Assembly: GCF_019749375.1 (NCBI RefSeq) | Contig: NZ_JACWFE010000017.1 | Coordinates: 1-64,000 of the forward strand | Origin: Bacillus sp. S/N-304-OC-R1 | GTDB lineage: Bacteria > Bacillota > Bacilli > Bacillales > Cytobacillaceae | Direction of reading: 5' to 3' | DNA length: 64,000 bases | In this document: positions 44,416 through 53,902 of the stretch, in pieces | How the letters are laid out: every line of letters starts with the position of its first letter | How positions within the stretch are numbered: position 1 is the stretch's first letter | Notes under the pieces: generated by a model | What the model saw: the letters and a program-made list of their open reading frames with translations, nothing else | Databases searched by the model: none | Told to the model about the DNA's origin: nothing | Program-made: the position numbers and the translations under genes

Positions 44416-46545
44416 TTATTTTGTTCCCTTGACTCTTAGCAGTCTTAAACCATTTAATGTGACAATTAGAGTAGCCCCCATATCAGCAAATATGGCAATC
44501 CATAAGGTGAGCCAGCCAGGAACGACAAGCATTAATGCCAGGAGCTTAATACCAATCGAAAAAATAATATTCTGTTTAATGATAGTTAGTGCTTTTCTGC
44601 TTAATTTTATAGTAAACGGCAGTTTCGTTAAATCATCACTCATTAAGGCAATATCAGCGGTTTCAAGTGCAGTGTCTGTCCCTGCACCGCCCATTGCAAT
44701 ACCGACGGTAGCAGCAGCAAGTGCTGGTGCATCGTTCACACCGTCCCCCACCATAGCAACATTCACATATTTAGAACGAAGCTCGTGGATATAAGTTAAT
44801 TTATCCTCTGGAAGCAATTGAGCTGCGATACTTTTGACTCCAATATGCTCAGCTACCGCATTGGCAGTTCCATGATTGTCGCCTGTCAGCATAATTGTTT
44901 CTTCAATACCTAATTCGTGAAGTTTTCGAATGACCCCTCTGCTGCTCTCCCTTATTTCATCAGAGATTGCAGCTATTCCGATCATTGTATCCTCATTCCC
45001 TAGTATCACAACCGTCTTACCTTCATTTTCTAATCTTGAAATGTCAGCAGAAACAGATTTAATGTCAGGATGCCCGTCAAATAGCCTTGGACTGCCAAGC
45101 AGATAATTCACTTCATCGATCTGACCTTTAATTCCTTTTCCTGTTATTGAAGTAAAATCAAACACTTCAATGCTTTTATAAGAAATTTCCTCCTGGTCAG
45201 CCCTATTCATGATCGCTTTTGCAAGTGGGTGCTGAGAGCCTTTCTCTAATGCGGCTGCAACCCTCAATAGCTCTCCTTTTCCCGCATGATGGTACGTGAG
45301 GATTTCTGTAACTGCTGGAATTCCTTTAGTTAATGTGCCAGTTTTATCAAAAGCAATCGCTCTTAATGCTCCCGCCTCTTCTAAATGAATACCGCCTTTA
45401 ATAAGAACACCGTTTCTCGCGGCATTTCCTATTGCTGTCACAATTGATACTGGCGTTGAAATAACAAGTGCACAAGGACAGCCGACGACTAAAACTGCTA
45501 AGCCTTGATAAATCCACTTATCCCAATTTCCATTGAATAATAACGGAGGAATAATTGCGACTAGGAAGGCAATCAGTATGATGACAGGCGTGTAATATTT
45601 AGCGAACTTATCGACAAACGCCTGGGATGGAGCTCGTTCTCCCTGGGCTTCTTCAACAAGATGAATAATCTTTGCAAGTGTCGTATCCTCTATCGTTTTT
45701 GTTACTGTAATTTCTAGTAGTCCTTCAACATTTAACGTGCCGGCAAATACTTCATCACCAATCGATTTGTTAACAGGAATGGACTCTCCTGTAATCGGAG
45801 CCTGATCAACAGTCGAAGTTCCGGTTAGAACTGTTCCATCCATCGCAATTTTTTGCCCCGGCTTTACGATCATAATATCCCCAATAAGAATATCCTCCAC
45901 AGGGATGAACATTTCCCTTCCGTATCGTTTGATCTGTGCTTCCTTCGGGGCAATATTCATCAGCGTTCCTATCGATGCTCTAGCTTTATCCATGGAGTAA
46001 GCCTCAAGCACCTCACTAATCGCAAATAGAATAACAACAGTTGCCCCTTCTCCCCACTCTCCAATAAGTGCTGCGCCGATAATCGCTATCGTCATTAATG
46101 TTCGCATATCGAATTGCAGTCTGAAGAGATTTTGTATTCCTGTCTTAAAAAGGTTGAAGCCGCCAATAATTATGGATAAAGCATATGGGATAACAGACCC
46201 GATATATCCTTCTCCATAATTAGATTGAATTAGCCAGCCAGCTAAAAGGAAAACACATGCAAGCAGCACATTCCAATTCTTTTTATAAAAAGGGACTTTT
46301 ACAAATTCCACCTTTTCTTTCTCAGGAATAAGCTTAATACCTTCAAAGGCACCTGCCTCTTCAAGCTTTTGTATTGTTGTTTCACCATAAACCGTTAGCT
46401 TCGAAGCTCCAAAATTAACATTCGCATCAATCACACCATCCAGGTGCTTAACGTTCTTTTCGAACTTTTGGGCGCAGCTAATTCAAGAAAATCCTTGAAC
46501 ACGGTAAACAGTCTTATTCGATTCCTTTTCGATTGCCTGTTCCAC
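44416..46545 (-). CDS. cadA: Cd/Zn/Pb-exporting P1B ATPase CadA with an in-frame TGA
   Basis: Full-length CadA is 710 codons if read from the GTG at 46545, which follows a perfect AAGGAGGTGG inside the end of cadC. Codon 21 (46485-46483) is TGA exactly where the first Cys of the heavy-metal motif GF(S/T)CxxCA should be: GFS[14 protein letters not shown]. The rest is intact, including CPC (VGCPCALV), DKTGT and SQHPLAKAI. Possible readings are a nonsense mutation or base error, re-initiation at GTG 46434 giving a 672-residue protein without the motif, or UGA recoding. The normal role is ATP-driven efflux of Cd(II), Zn(II) and Pb(II). Confidence 0.85.
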
Positions 46546-46909
46546 GCAAAGCCACCTCCTTTTGATGGATAAATGCAATTTTGATGAGCTGGCGGACATG
46601 ATCATCATCTAGCGAATAATAGACTAGCTTGCCTTTTTTCTCATACTTAGCGAGGCCAAGTTTTCTAAGTGTTCGCAAATGATGTGATGCAGATGCAATA
46701 GAACATCCAGCAATATTAGCCATATCACATACACATAAAGGCTCCTCTAGGACTAATGCATATGCAATCTTTATACGAGTAACATCAGCAAGAGCCTTGA
46801 AAATTTTCGTTACATCTTTTGTATTCTGATCGGTTATCTTTATTTTTAACCGCTCCACCTTCTCCTCATCCACGCAAGTAATTTCACAAACATCCTGTTC
46901 TGTATTCAT
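46514..46909 (-). CDS. cadC: ArsR/SmtB metal-sensing repressor CadC
   Basis: 131-residue winged-helix repressor. N-terminal cysteines (CEITC, residues 8 and 12) and the alpha-3 CVCD motif form the CadC Cd/Pb/Bi site. The recognition helix region is SIASASHHLRTLRKLGL. Its 3' end overlaps the cadA start by 32 bp. An inverted repeat operator lies just upstream. Confidence 0.92.
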   Translation of the reverse strand: MNTEQDVCEITCVDEEKVERLKIKITDQNTKDVTKIFKALADVTRIKIAYALVLEEPLCVCDMANIAGCSIASASHHLRTLRKLGLAKYEKKGKLVYYSLDDDHVRQLIKIAFIHQKEVALRGTGNRKGIE

Positions 46910-46920
46910 TTCTCACCAAC

Positions 46921-46940
46921 ATTCAAATGTATATTTGAAT
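46921..46940. promoter_or_regulatory. CadC operator
   Basis: ATTCAAAT-GTAT-ATTTGAAT is a perfect 8+8 inverted repeat starting 12 bp upstream of the cadC start, of the type bound by ArsR/SmtB repressors. Confidence 0.8.
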
Positions 46941-47114
46941 ATTAGTTTATTCTATACTTTCGATTACTGTCAAAGAAATTTGCAAAATCTTTTATTTATT
47001 TCAAAAAGATAGTAAAGCACGATGATATGTTTATTTTCATTGTACATATAGGTATATATCTAGAATGGCTCCTTTTTCTAATAAATATAGTTCGTTTCGG
47101 GAAAAGTAAATTTC

Positions 47115-47157
47115 AAAGGAGGTGAACGCTCCTTACATATTGTAGGGACCTATTTTA
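47115..47157 (+). promoter_or_regulatory. SD-sequestering leader of the first HlyC/CNNM gene
   Basis: An AAAGGAGGTG site (47115-47124) is followed by CTCCTT (47129-47134), which can pair with AAGGAG or, as CCTTACA, with TGTAGGG (47141-47147). The latter covers the AGGG that serves the ATG at 47157. A 7-codon frame runs GTG 47122 to TAG 47145. The paralogous gene at 49279 has the same architecture. Confidence 0.55.
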
Positions 47158-48458
47158 TGCTGCTTAATCTTTTTCTTCTATTTTTATTAATTGCACTAAC
47201 AGCTTTTTTTGTTGCTTCCGAATTCGCTATGGTTAAAGTTCGCTCTTCCCGAATTGACCAATTGATTGCGGAAGGGAATCCAAAGGCTCAAGCTGCAAAA
47301 AAAGTAACCTCCAATCTTGATGAATACTTATCTGCTTGTCAGCTTGGAATTACTATAACTGCTTTAGGGCTGGGCTGGCTTGGTGAACCAACAATTGAAA
47401 GCTTGCTTCATCCAATCTTTGTAAAGCTCAATTTACAAACGTCTCTTACAAATATCATATCGTTTATTATAGCGTTCTCTCTTGTTACCTTCTTACACGT
47501 CGTTATTGGCGAATTGGCTCCAAAGACATTTGCCATCCAAAAAGCAGAAGCTATTACATTGAGTTTTTCAAAGCCGCTAATTTGGTTTTACAAAATCATG
47601 TTTCCATTTATATGGGCATTAAATCACTCAGCAAGATTTGTTTCGAGTCTGTTTGGCTTAAAGCCTGTTTCAGAACATGAAATAGCACACTCTGAAGAGG
47701 AGCTGCGAATTATTCTTTCGGAAAGCTTGAAAAGTGGAGAAATTAATCAGTCAGAATATAAATATGTAAATAATATTTTTGAATTTGATAATCGAATTGC
47801 TAAGGAAATTATGGTTCCTCGTACTGAAATCGTAAGCATTGATGAAAATGCCACTCTTTCTGAAGTACTGGACATCATTATGAATGAACGATACACAAGA
47901 TATCCGGTTACTGGAGGTGATAAAGACACCATTCTCGGCCTTATTAATGTCAAAGAAATTTTAACTGACTGTATTCGCAATAAATGCCAAGAAGAAAAAA
48001 CAGTCGTGCAATACATTAAGCCAGTTATTAAAGTCATTGAAACGGTTCCCATTCATGACCTGCTGTTAAAAATGCAGAAAGAAAGGACTCATATGGCAAT
48101 CCTTTTTGATGAGTATGGCGGAACAGCAGGTTTGGTTACAGCCGAGGATATTCTTGAGGAGATTGTCGGTGAAATTCGTGATGAGTTTGATACCGATGAG
48201 CTTCCTTTCGTCCAAAAGCTGGACAAGGATCATTATATATTGGATGCTAAGCTTCTTATATCTGAAACGAATGATTTATTAGGAACTAATATCAACGAGG
48301 AAGAAGTAGATACAATCGGAGGGTGGATTCTTACACAAAAATTTGATCTTGAGCCAGGGGACAGCATTGCGCATGATGGATATGAATTTATTATAAAAGA
48401 AATAGAAGGTCATCATATTCTTTATATTGAAGTGAAGAAATCAATAACAGCACTTTGA
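47157..48458 (+). CDS. HlyC/CorC (CNNM/MpfA-type) transporter, copy 1
   Basis: 433 residues: an N-terminal DUF21 membrane domain ([17 protein letters not shown], then about three more helices), a CBS pair (about 215-340, with MVPRTEIVS and [15 protein letters not shown]) and a C-terminal CorC_HlyC domain (DTIGGWI). B. subtilis YhdP of this family exports Mg2+. The gene order with MerR and a second copy resembles yhdP-cueR-yhdT. Confidence 0.88.
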   Translation: MLLNLFLLFLLIALTAFFVASEFAMVKVRSSRIDQLIAEGNPKAQAAKKVTSNLDEYLSACQLGITITALGLGWLGEPTIESLLHPIFVKLNLQTSLTNIISFIIAFSLVTFLHVVIGELAPKTFAIQKAEAITLSFSKPLIWFYKIMFPFIWALNHSARFVSSLFGLKPVSEHEIAHSEEELRIILSESLKSGEINQSEYKYVNNIFEFDNRIAKEIMVPRTEIVSIDENATLSEVLDIIMNERYTRYPVTGGDKDTILGLINVKEILTDCIRNKCQEEKTVVQYIKPVIKVIETVPIHDLLLKMQKERTHMAILFDEYGGTAGLVTAEDILEEIVGEIRDEFDTDELPFVQKLDKDHYILDAKLLISETNDLLGTNINEEEVDTIGGWILTQKFDLEPGDSIAHDGYEFIIKEIEGHHILYIEVKKSITAL

Positions 48459-48463
48459 TGAAT

Positions 48464-48520
48464 AGACCATTAGGAACGCTAATGTTTACTTTGTTTCCTA
48501 ATTGCGGTCTGTTCTTTTAT
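48464..48520 (+). terminator. Terminator after the first HlyC/CNNM gene
   Basis: GACC-ATTAGGAA pairs with TTCCTAAT-(TGC)-GGTC, followed by a T-rich stretch. Confidence 0.75.
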
Positions 48521-48601
48521 TTATTTTCTGAAAATTCAAATACATATTTGTGATATGTTGTAAATAAATTAAAGTAATAAAATGTTATTAAACTGTTACG
48601 T

Positions 48602-48631
48602 TTGACTGTATGGTTTTCCCTAACATATAAT
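48602..48631 (+). promoter_or_regulatory. Promoter upstream of the MerR gene
   Basis: TTGACT (48602-48607), 18-nt spacer, TATAAT (48626-48631). It lies in the 339-bp gap before the MerR gene and probably also serves the second HlyC/CNNM gene. Confidence 0.6.
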
Positions 48632-48797
48632 AAGCTTAGGGAGCTGTACTCAATTTTAAATGTACTAGAATGTTAGAGATGGGTTTTTTCACTTTTATTA
48701 GATGCAGCTGCAGATCCAGATTTTTTAAAAGCTGGACTTTAATGTTAATTAAACCCGAAAATCTCAGCAGTTTATTAATTATTGATGGGGTGATAGG

Positions 48798-49216
48798 ATG
48801 GGGCAGTTTATCGCATCGGTGAATTAGCTAGGCTTGCAAACGTGTCAAAACGTACTATAGATTATTATACAAACATTGGGCTTATTGTAGCACAGCGAAC
48901 AAAATCCAATTATCGGATGTATTCTGAAGAGGTGCTTTCCGATTTAAGATTTATTGAAGAATGCAAAACGATGCATATTCCATTAGACGAGATTAAGAGA
49001 AAACTAGAATTAAGATCAAACACTGTTATGCATACAAGGGATGTTGAGAGACAAATTGATGCAGTTACACAGCAAATTAAGCAGCTTCATAATGAAATTG
49101 CTGTATTGCTGCCACTGATCAACCGTCTAGATGAAGAACAAAAAGATGACCTCTCAAAAAAGCTTAATACTGAGGGCAATACATTAATAAAATCTCTTGT
49201 CAGCTTAACAAGTTAA
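48798..49216 (+). pseudogene. MerR-family regulator with an N-terminal frameshift
   Basis: ATG 48798 reads MGQF then leaves frame within TTTAT (48807-48811). From 48812 the other frame gives RIGELARLANVSKRTIDYY, the standard MerR DNA-binding N terminus. One extra T, restoring TTTTAT, would give MGQFYRIGELA. The body to 49216 is an intact MerR protein with a C-terminal coiled coil and a single cysteine, so no clear metal site. Either inactivated, shifted by slippage, or a base-calling error; initiation at GTG 48842 would lose half the HTH. Confidence 0.75.
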
Positions 49217-49233
49217 CAATTTTCTACTATTTC

Positions 49234-49281
49234 AGGAGGTGACTCCTTACCCGAATCTAATCGGGATAAGGAAATTATTTG
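49234..49281 (+). promoter_or_regulatory. SD-sequestering leader of the second HlyC/CNNM gene
   Basis: AGGAGGTGA (49234-49242) is followed by CTCC. CCTTACCCGA (49245-49254) pairs with TCGGG-A-TAAGG (49261-49271), hiding the AAGGA used by the TTG at 49279. Same plan as the leader at 47115. Confidence 0.6.
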
Positions 49282-50622
49282 GACATATTAAACTTGGTTA
49301 TTATAGCCATTTTAATTGCTTTGACGGCATTTTTTGTTGCTTCAGAATTTGCCATCGTTAAGATAAGAAGTTCAAGAATTGATCAATTAATCGAAGAAGG
49401 AAATAAAAGTGCAATCCCAGCAAAAAAAGTGATTAGCAATTTGGATGAATATTTGTCAGCATGCCAATTAGGGATAACCATTACGGCTCTTGGAATCGGT
49501 TGGCTTGGAGAACCAACAATTGCCCATATGCTTCGCCCCGTTTTTAATAGCTTACATGTGCCAAGTTCAGCATCACATATTATTTCGGTTGGAATTGCCT
49601 TTGGGATCATTACCTTCCTACACGTTGTTGTCGGGGAATTGGCGCCAAAAACTCTAGCAATTCAAAAGGCAGAAAAAGTTACATTGTTGACTGCCCGTCC
49701 ATTAATCTTATTCTATAAGATCATGTATCCGGCTATTTGGGCATTAAATGGATCAGCTCGCCTATTTTCTGGGTTATTTGGATTAAAGCCTGTTTCTGAA
49801 CACGAATTAGCCCATTCTGAAGAAGAACTTCGCATCATTTTATCTGAAAGCTATGAAAGTGGCGAAATCAACCAATCTGAGTTTAAGTATGTAAATAAAA
49901 TCTTTGATTTTGATGACCGGATTGCGAAAGAAATTATGGTTCCACGGACCGAGATTGTTTCATTCTCAAAAGATGACACGCTTGAAAGCTTTTTGCAAAC
50001 GGTTTATGAAGAGAAATTTACACGCTATCCAATTATTGATGGCGATAAAGACCATATTATTGGTTTAGTTAATATTAAAGAAGTTATGACTGATCTGATT
50101 AAAAACAAACAGTTGACTTCAAATAAGCTCGAAGCTTATACTCGTCCAATTATTCGCGTTATTGATACAATTCCAATTCATGATCTGCTTCTTAAAATGC
50201 AGAAGGAAAGAATTCATATGGCGATCCTCATGGATGAATATGGTGGTACCTCCGGGCTTGTAACGGTTGAAGATATTATCGAAGAAATCGTTGGTGAAAT
50301 TCGCGATGAATTCGATATGGATGAAGTGCCAGAAATTCGAAAGATTAACGATGAGCACTATATTATCGACTCTAAAACACTTGTCAGTGAAGTAAGCGAA
50401 CTGCTGAATATTGATATTAATGATGAAGATGTTGATACGATTGGCGGATGGATTCTTACAGAAAATTACGAAGCCAAGCAAGGTGACGTCATTTGCTTAG
50501 ATTCCTATGCCTTTAAGATCATTGACATGGAAGAACATCACATTAAGTATATTGAAGTGACAAAGCTTAATGAAAATGAACAACCACAGACACTTCCATT
50601 AACTGAATCACAAGTTGTATAA
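49279..50622 (+). CDS. HlyC/CorC (CNNM/MpfA-type) transporter, copy 2
   Basis: 447 residues, a close paralogue of the protein at 47157 with the same DUF21, CBS-pair and CorC_HlyC layout ([34 protein letters not shown]). TTG start after AAGGA. Probably a Mg2+ or other divalent cation exporter. Confidence 0.88.
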   Translation: MDILNLVIIAILIALTAFFVASEFAIVKIRSSRIDQLIEEGNKSAIPAKKVISNLDEYLSACQLGITITALGIGWLGEPTIAHMLRPVFNSLHVPSSASHIISVGIAFGIITFLHVVVGELAPKTLAIQKAEKVTLLTARPLILFYKIMYPAIWALNGSARLFSGLFGLKPVSEHELAHSEEELRIILSESYESGEINQSEFKYVNKIFDFDDRIAKEIMVPRTEIVSFSKDDTLESFLQTVYEEKFTRYPIIDGDKDHIIGLVNIKEVMTDLIKNKQLTSNKLEAYTRPIIRVIDTIPIHDLLLKMQKERIHMAILMDEYGGTSGLVTVEDIIEEIVGEIRDEFDMDEVPEIRKINDEHYIIDSKTLVSEVSELLNIDINDEDVDTIGGWILTENYEAKQGDVICLDSYAFKIIDMEEHHIKYIEVTKLNENEQPQTLPLTESQVV

Positions 50623-50626
50623 GACA

Positions 50627-50757
50627 AGAAAAGCGCAAGCGCCTTGCTCACCCCCGACAAGCACAAGACGGTCCTCACGGAAAGGTGTTCTTTACCTTTC
50701 TGGGAGGAACGGCTTGTGACCTCGAGGGGGTAGGCGCTGGAGCTAGCCAGTTCTCAA
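50627..50757. repeat. Dispersed Bacillaceae-type GC-rich repeat
   Basis: About 130 bp non-coding: AAGCGCAAGCGCC at one end and GGCGCTGGAGCT at the other, with CCCCCGACAAGC and GACCTCGAGGGGG as internal complementary parts. I have seen this type of GCGC-ended element in many Bacillus genomes. A related edge (CTGTCTAGCTTCAGTGCC) occurs at about 63943. Confidence 0.7.
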
Positions 50758-50761
50758 AATG

Positions 50762-50801
50762 AATCGGGTCAGCCCCTGAAAAGGAGCTGACCCGATTTTT
50801 A
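50762..50801. terminator. Terminator between the second HlyC/CNNM gene and the kinase gene
   Basis: AATCGGGTCAGC pairs with GCTGACCCGATT, then TTTT. Confidence 0.9.
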
Positions 50802-52208
50802 ATTGTTTTTCGGAAAGTAAATAGTGAATTTTGTTCCGATTCCCTTTTTACTGCTTACTTCTATTCGTCCGCTATGAAGCTGTACGAGCTGCTTTACGAT
50901 TGACAAACCGATGCCAAATTCACCAAATGCCTCACCTGTTCTTGAAACATCTGCTTTATAAAAGCGGTGCCAAATCGCTTCAATTTCATCCGGGTCAATT
51001 CCAATCCCTGTGTCCTCTATTTCAATCACCGTTTCATTTTCTTTCTCATAGCCTGTTAAATATATTTTTCCGTTTTCCGTAAATTGATTGCTATTTTTTA
51101 CAATATTTATGAGAATTTGGATGAGCCGATCATAATCTGCAATCACATTAATTCGTTCATCGCAATAAATTTCTAAATGATTTTTTTTCTGCTCAGCTTG
51201 CATGATCAGCTGTTCTTTAACTATTTCAAGCACTTCCAATAGATTGATTTCTACCTTATTTAGCTTTAGCTGGTTTGAACGGATTTTTTCATAATCTAAA
51301 TTTTCGTTAACAAGACGAATAAGTCGTTTTGCTTCACGATCAATAAGGTTCATGCCCTGTTCAATACCCTCTTCAGGTATTAAGTGATTTTTTATTCCTT
51401 CCGCTAGACCGCTAATGGTTGTTAGCGGCGTTCTCATCTCATGTGATACATCTGCAATAAATTTTCTCCGCCTGTTTTCAAGTCTTTCAATTTCTTCATG
51501 TGATTCCTTCAATTTGGCTGCCATATGATTAAAATCTCTAGCCAACTGTCCGATCTCATCTATCGATGATTCAGGAACATGAACATTATAATTCCCTGCA
51601 GAAATCATGGAAGTCGCATTACGAATATCTTTAATGCGTTTAATCAAACTTTTTGAAAATACAAGACTGATCAGGATAGAAGCCGACAAAGATATCACAA
51701 TTGTATACAATAAAAACTTGTTTAATTGACTGATCATTTTCATTGTTCCAGTGATAGGGGCGAGCAAGAGAATCCCCCCGCCTAAATGTTCACCATGCAT
51801 ATATGGGACAGCTACAAGTGAAACTTCCTGACCAAAACGTTTAATATCATGTTTAACGGAAACTGTATTCCCTTTAGAGATTTCAGCCCATTCTGATTCT
51901 GTTAATTGAATTAATGGAGAGCTTTGCAATTTGGGATAAACGACCTTCCCATCATAGTTAAAAAGAATATATTTAATATGCCTCGTATTTAACAGCTGAC
52001 TATATTCATTAAGGAATTGTTCATCCCCCTCAATTCTTACTGTTAAATCCGTTAAGATTTGCTCTCCATATCCTTCAAGCTCTTCAACCTTATTTTGAAA
52101 AATATAGCTCTCAACAAAGTGTGAAAAGGACACACTCAAAATAAGAAAAGCTAGTATTAGGATACTAATATGGCTAATTAACAGCTGGTAAAAAAACTTA
52201 ATCCTCAT
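50799..52208 (-). CDS. Two-component sensor histidine kinase
   Basis: 469 residues: two transmembrane helices (about 8-30 and 165-188) flanking an extracellular sensor region, HAMP linker, phosphoacceptor box ADVSHEMRTPLTTISG, and ATPase motifs NIVKNSNQF and GIGLSIVKQL. The ATG at 52208 overlaps the response-regulator stop, implying coupling. Signal unknown; the divergent secreted gene is a likely target. Confidence 0.9.
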   Translation of the reverse strand: MRIKFFYQLLISHISILILAFLILSVSFSHFVESYIFQNKVEELEGYGEQILTDLTVRIEGDEQFLNEYSQLLNTRHIKYILFNYDGKVVYPKLQSSPLIQLTESEWAEISKGNTVSVKHDIKRFGQEVSLVAVPYMHGEHLGGGILLLAPITGTMKMISQLNKFLLYTIVISLSASILISLVFSKSLIKRIKDIRNATSMISAGNYNVHVPESSIDEIGQLARDFNHMAAKLKESHEEIERLENRRRKFIADVSHEMRTPLTTISGLAEGIKNHLIPEEGIEQGMNLIDREAKRLIRLVNENLDYEKIRSNQLKLNKVEINLLEVLEIVKEQLIMQAEQKKNHLEIYCDERINVIADYDRLIQILINIVKNSNQFTENGKIYLTGYEKENETVIEIEDTGIGIDPDEIEAIWHRFYKADVSRTGEAFGEFGIGLSIVKQLVQLHSGRIEVSSKKGIGTKFTIYFPKNN

Positions 52209-52902
52209 TACGAGCAACCGTTTCATCAAATTTATAGCCTATTCCCCAAACGGTTTGAATAAATGGCTGATCTGGGGTACCGATTTTTTTTCTTAATCGT
52301 TTAATATGAACGTCTACTGTTCGTTCATCTCCATAAAATTGATAGCCCCATACTCGATCTAATAGCTGCTCCCGTGAAAATACTTGCTTTGGATTTTTCA
52401 CAAAATAATAGAGCAAGTCAAATTCCTTTGGAGTTAAATTTTGAAGAGGAAGCCCATTAAAATAAACCTCGCGTGAATCCTTGCTAATTCTAAAATACTG
52501 ACTCGTAATCACATCCCCTTCTTCTTTATTCTCAAAGATATCTGTTTGATAGCGTCTCGTTACAGCCTTAATTCTTGCCATTAGGGCAAGCGGGCTAAAA
52601 GGCTTAGTGACATAATCATCAGCACCCATTTCAAGGCCGAGGACTTGATCAGAATCACTATCTTTTGCAGTCAGCATAATAATTGGCACCCCGCTAAGCT
52701 CACGAATTTTTCTGCAAAGCGTGACACCGTCCATTATTGGAAGCATCCAATCTACAATAATTAAATCCCATTTTTCTTTATTAAATCGATCAAAGCCATC
52801 TTGTCCATTATGAACAAAAACTCCTTCATACCCCTCCTTCATAAAGAACATCTCTAGCATAGAACAAACACTTTCATTATCTTCAACAACGAGAATCCTC
52901 AT
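52198..52902 (-). CDS. OmpR-family response regulator
   Basis: 234 residues: receiver domain with acidic pocket (VVEDNES), phospho-accepting Asp in LIIVDWMLPIMDG (about residue 51) and Lys in YVTKPFSP, then a winged-helix domain ending DVHIKRLRKKIG and VWGIGYKF. Co-transcribed with the kinase; divergent from 53087. Confidence 0.92.
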   Translation of the reverse strand: MRILVVEDNESVCSMLEMFFMKEGYEGVFVHNGQDGFDRFNKEKWDLIIVDWMLPIMDGVTLCRKIRELSGVPIIMLTAKDSDSDQVLGLEMGADDYVTKPFSPLALMARIKAVTRRYQTDIFENKEEGDVITSQYFRISKDSREVYFNGLPLQNLTPKEFDLLYYFVKNPKQVFSREQLLDRVWGYQFYGDERTVDVHIKRLRKKIGTPDQPFIQTVWGIGYKFDETVARNED

Positions 52903-53086
52903 TTAAAATGCACCTACCGATATTAAATACTTTTTTCTTAAATGTAATCGAATCTTCTCCTATTTTACAATAAATATATCTTAATACCTTCGTTTTTACC
53001 CTTCAGTCCATTTTTTACCACATTCATTTATAATTTATGGACATGCTAAGCATATAAACGAATAAATGATAAAGGAGTGCGTAAGA

Positions 53087-53716
53087 ATGAAAAGAAATTT
53101 ATTAAGAAAATGGATAATCGGGGTAATGGTAGCCGGTTTCCTGCTTGTTCAAGCATCCCACATTACATATGCAGAAGTAAATCCGCAACATGAAGGAAAG
53201 CATCACCACCAGTTTATTAGTGAACAAGATATGGAACGTCTGTTAGATCAAGGATTTTCCAAAAAGGAGATTTTAAAGGCTGCACATATTGCAAAATATA
53301 CAAACAATAAGGTTGATGATGTTCTAAACGTTTATAAGAAAAATGACTCGTCATGGGACAAAACCGCTGAGCATTACGGGTTAGATATGAAAAAACTTAG
53401 AAAAGAAATGTGTGAGCACAAGGAAAAATTTCTCCAGGAGCATAAAGAAGAAGTCATCGAAAATGTAGCAGAGTACTCCGGTAAAAAGGAAAAAGATATT
53501 GAGCAATGGGTGAATGACGGCATCCCCTTACGTTTTATCGTAATGGGTGCAGCTATGGCAAAGGTTAGCAATAAAAACTTAGAAGAATTAATTCAAATGA
53601 AAAAGGAAGGAAAATCCTTTAGAGAAATAAAAGAAAGCTTAATGATTGATAGAGAAAAACTCCGTGAAGAAAAAAGATCATTAATGAAAAAAATTAAAGA
53701 AGATATAAAGGACTAA
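53087..53716 (+). CDS. Secreted protein with a duplicated helical domain
   Basis: 209 residues with a signal peptide (about 1-29, ending TYA). Two related units of about 60 residues are seen: about 48-107 (DMERLLDQGFSKKEI, AAHIAKYTNNK, LRKE) and about 137-195 (DIEQWVNDGIPLRFI, AAMAKVSNK, LREE). Strongly charged and helical, with a His-rich segment (KHHHQ) after the signal. It faces a two-component operon, suggesting control by it. AAAGGAG precedes the ATG. Family not recognised. Confidence 0.8.
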   Translation: MKRNLLRKWIIGVMVAGFLLVQASHITYAEVNPQHEGKHHHQFISEQDMERLLDQGFSKKEILKAAHIAKYTNNKVDDVLNVYKKNDSSWDKTAEHYGLDMKKLRKEMCEHKEKFLQEHKEEVIENVAEYSGKKEKDIEQWVNDGIPLRFIVMGAAMAKVSNKNLEELIQMKKEGKSFREIKESLMIDREKLREEKRSLMKKIKEDIKD

Positions 53717-53730
53717 TCATACCCCAATTG

Positions 53731-53760
53731 GCTGCCGTGTAAATATGGCAGTTTTTTTTC
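53731..53760 (+). terminator. Terminator after the secreted repeat protein
   Basis: CTGCC-N10-GGCAG followed by a run of eight T. Confidence 0.8.
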
Positions 53761-53902
53761 GCATTTACATTTCTATATGCATTATTCCTTAGAATCTAAC
53801 ATATATATTTTGCATATTTTTTACATAATAAAATAAATATCTTCTGTATTTTACAGATCCCTTCGGTGAATTTTTCCCTTCATGTTCCTTCATTTGAGTA
53901 AT

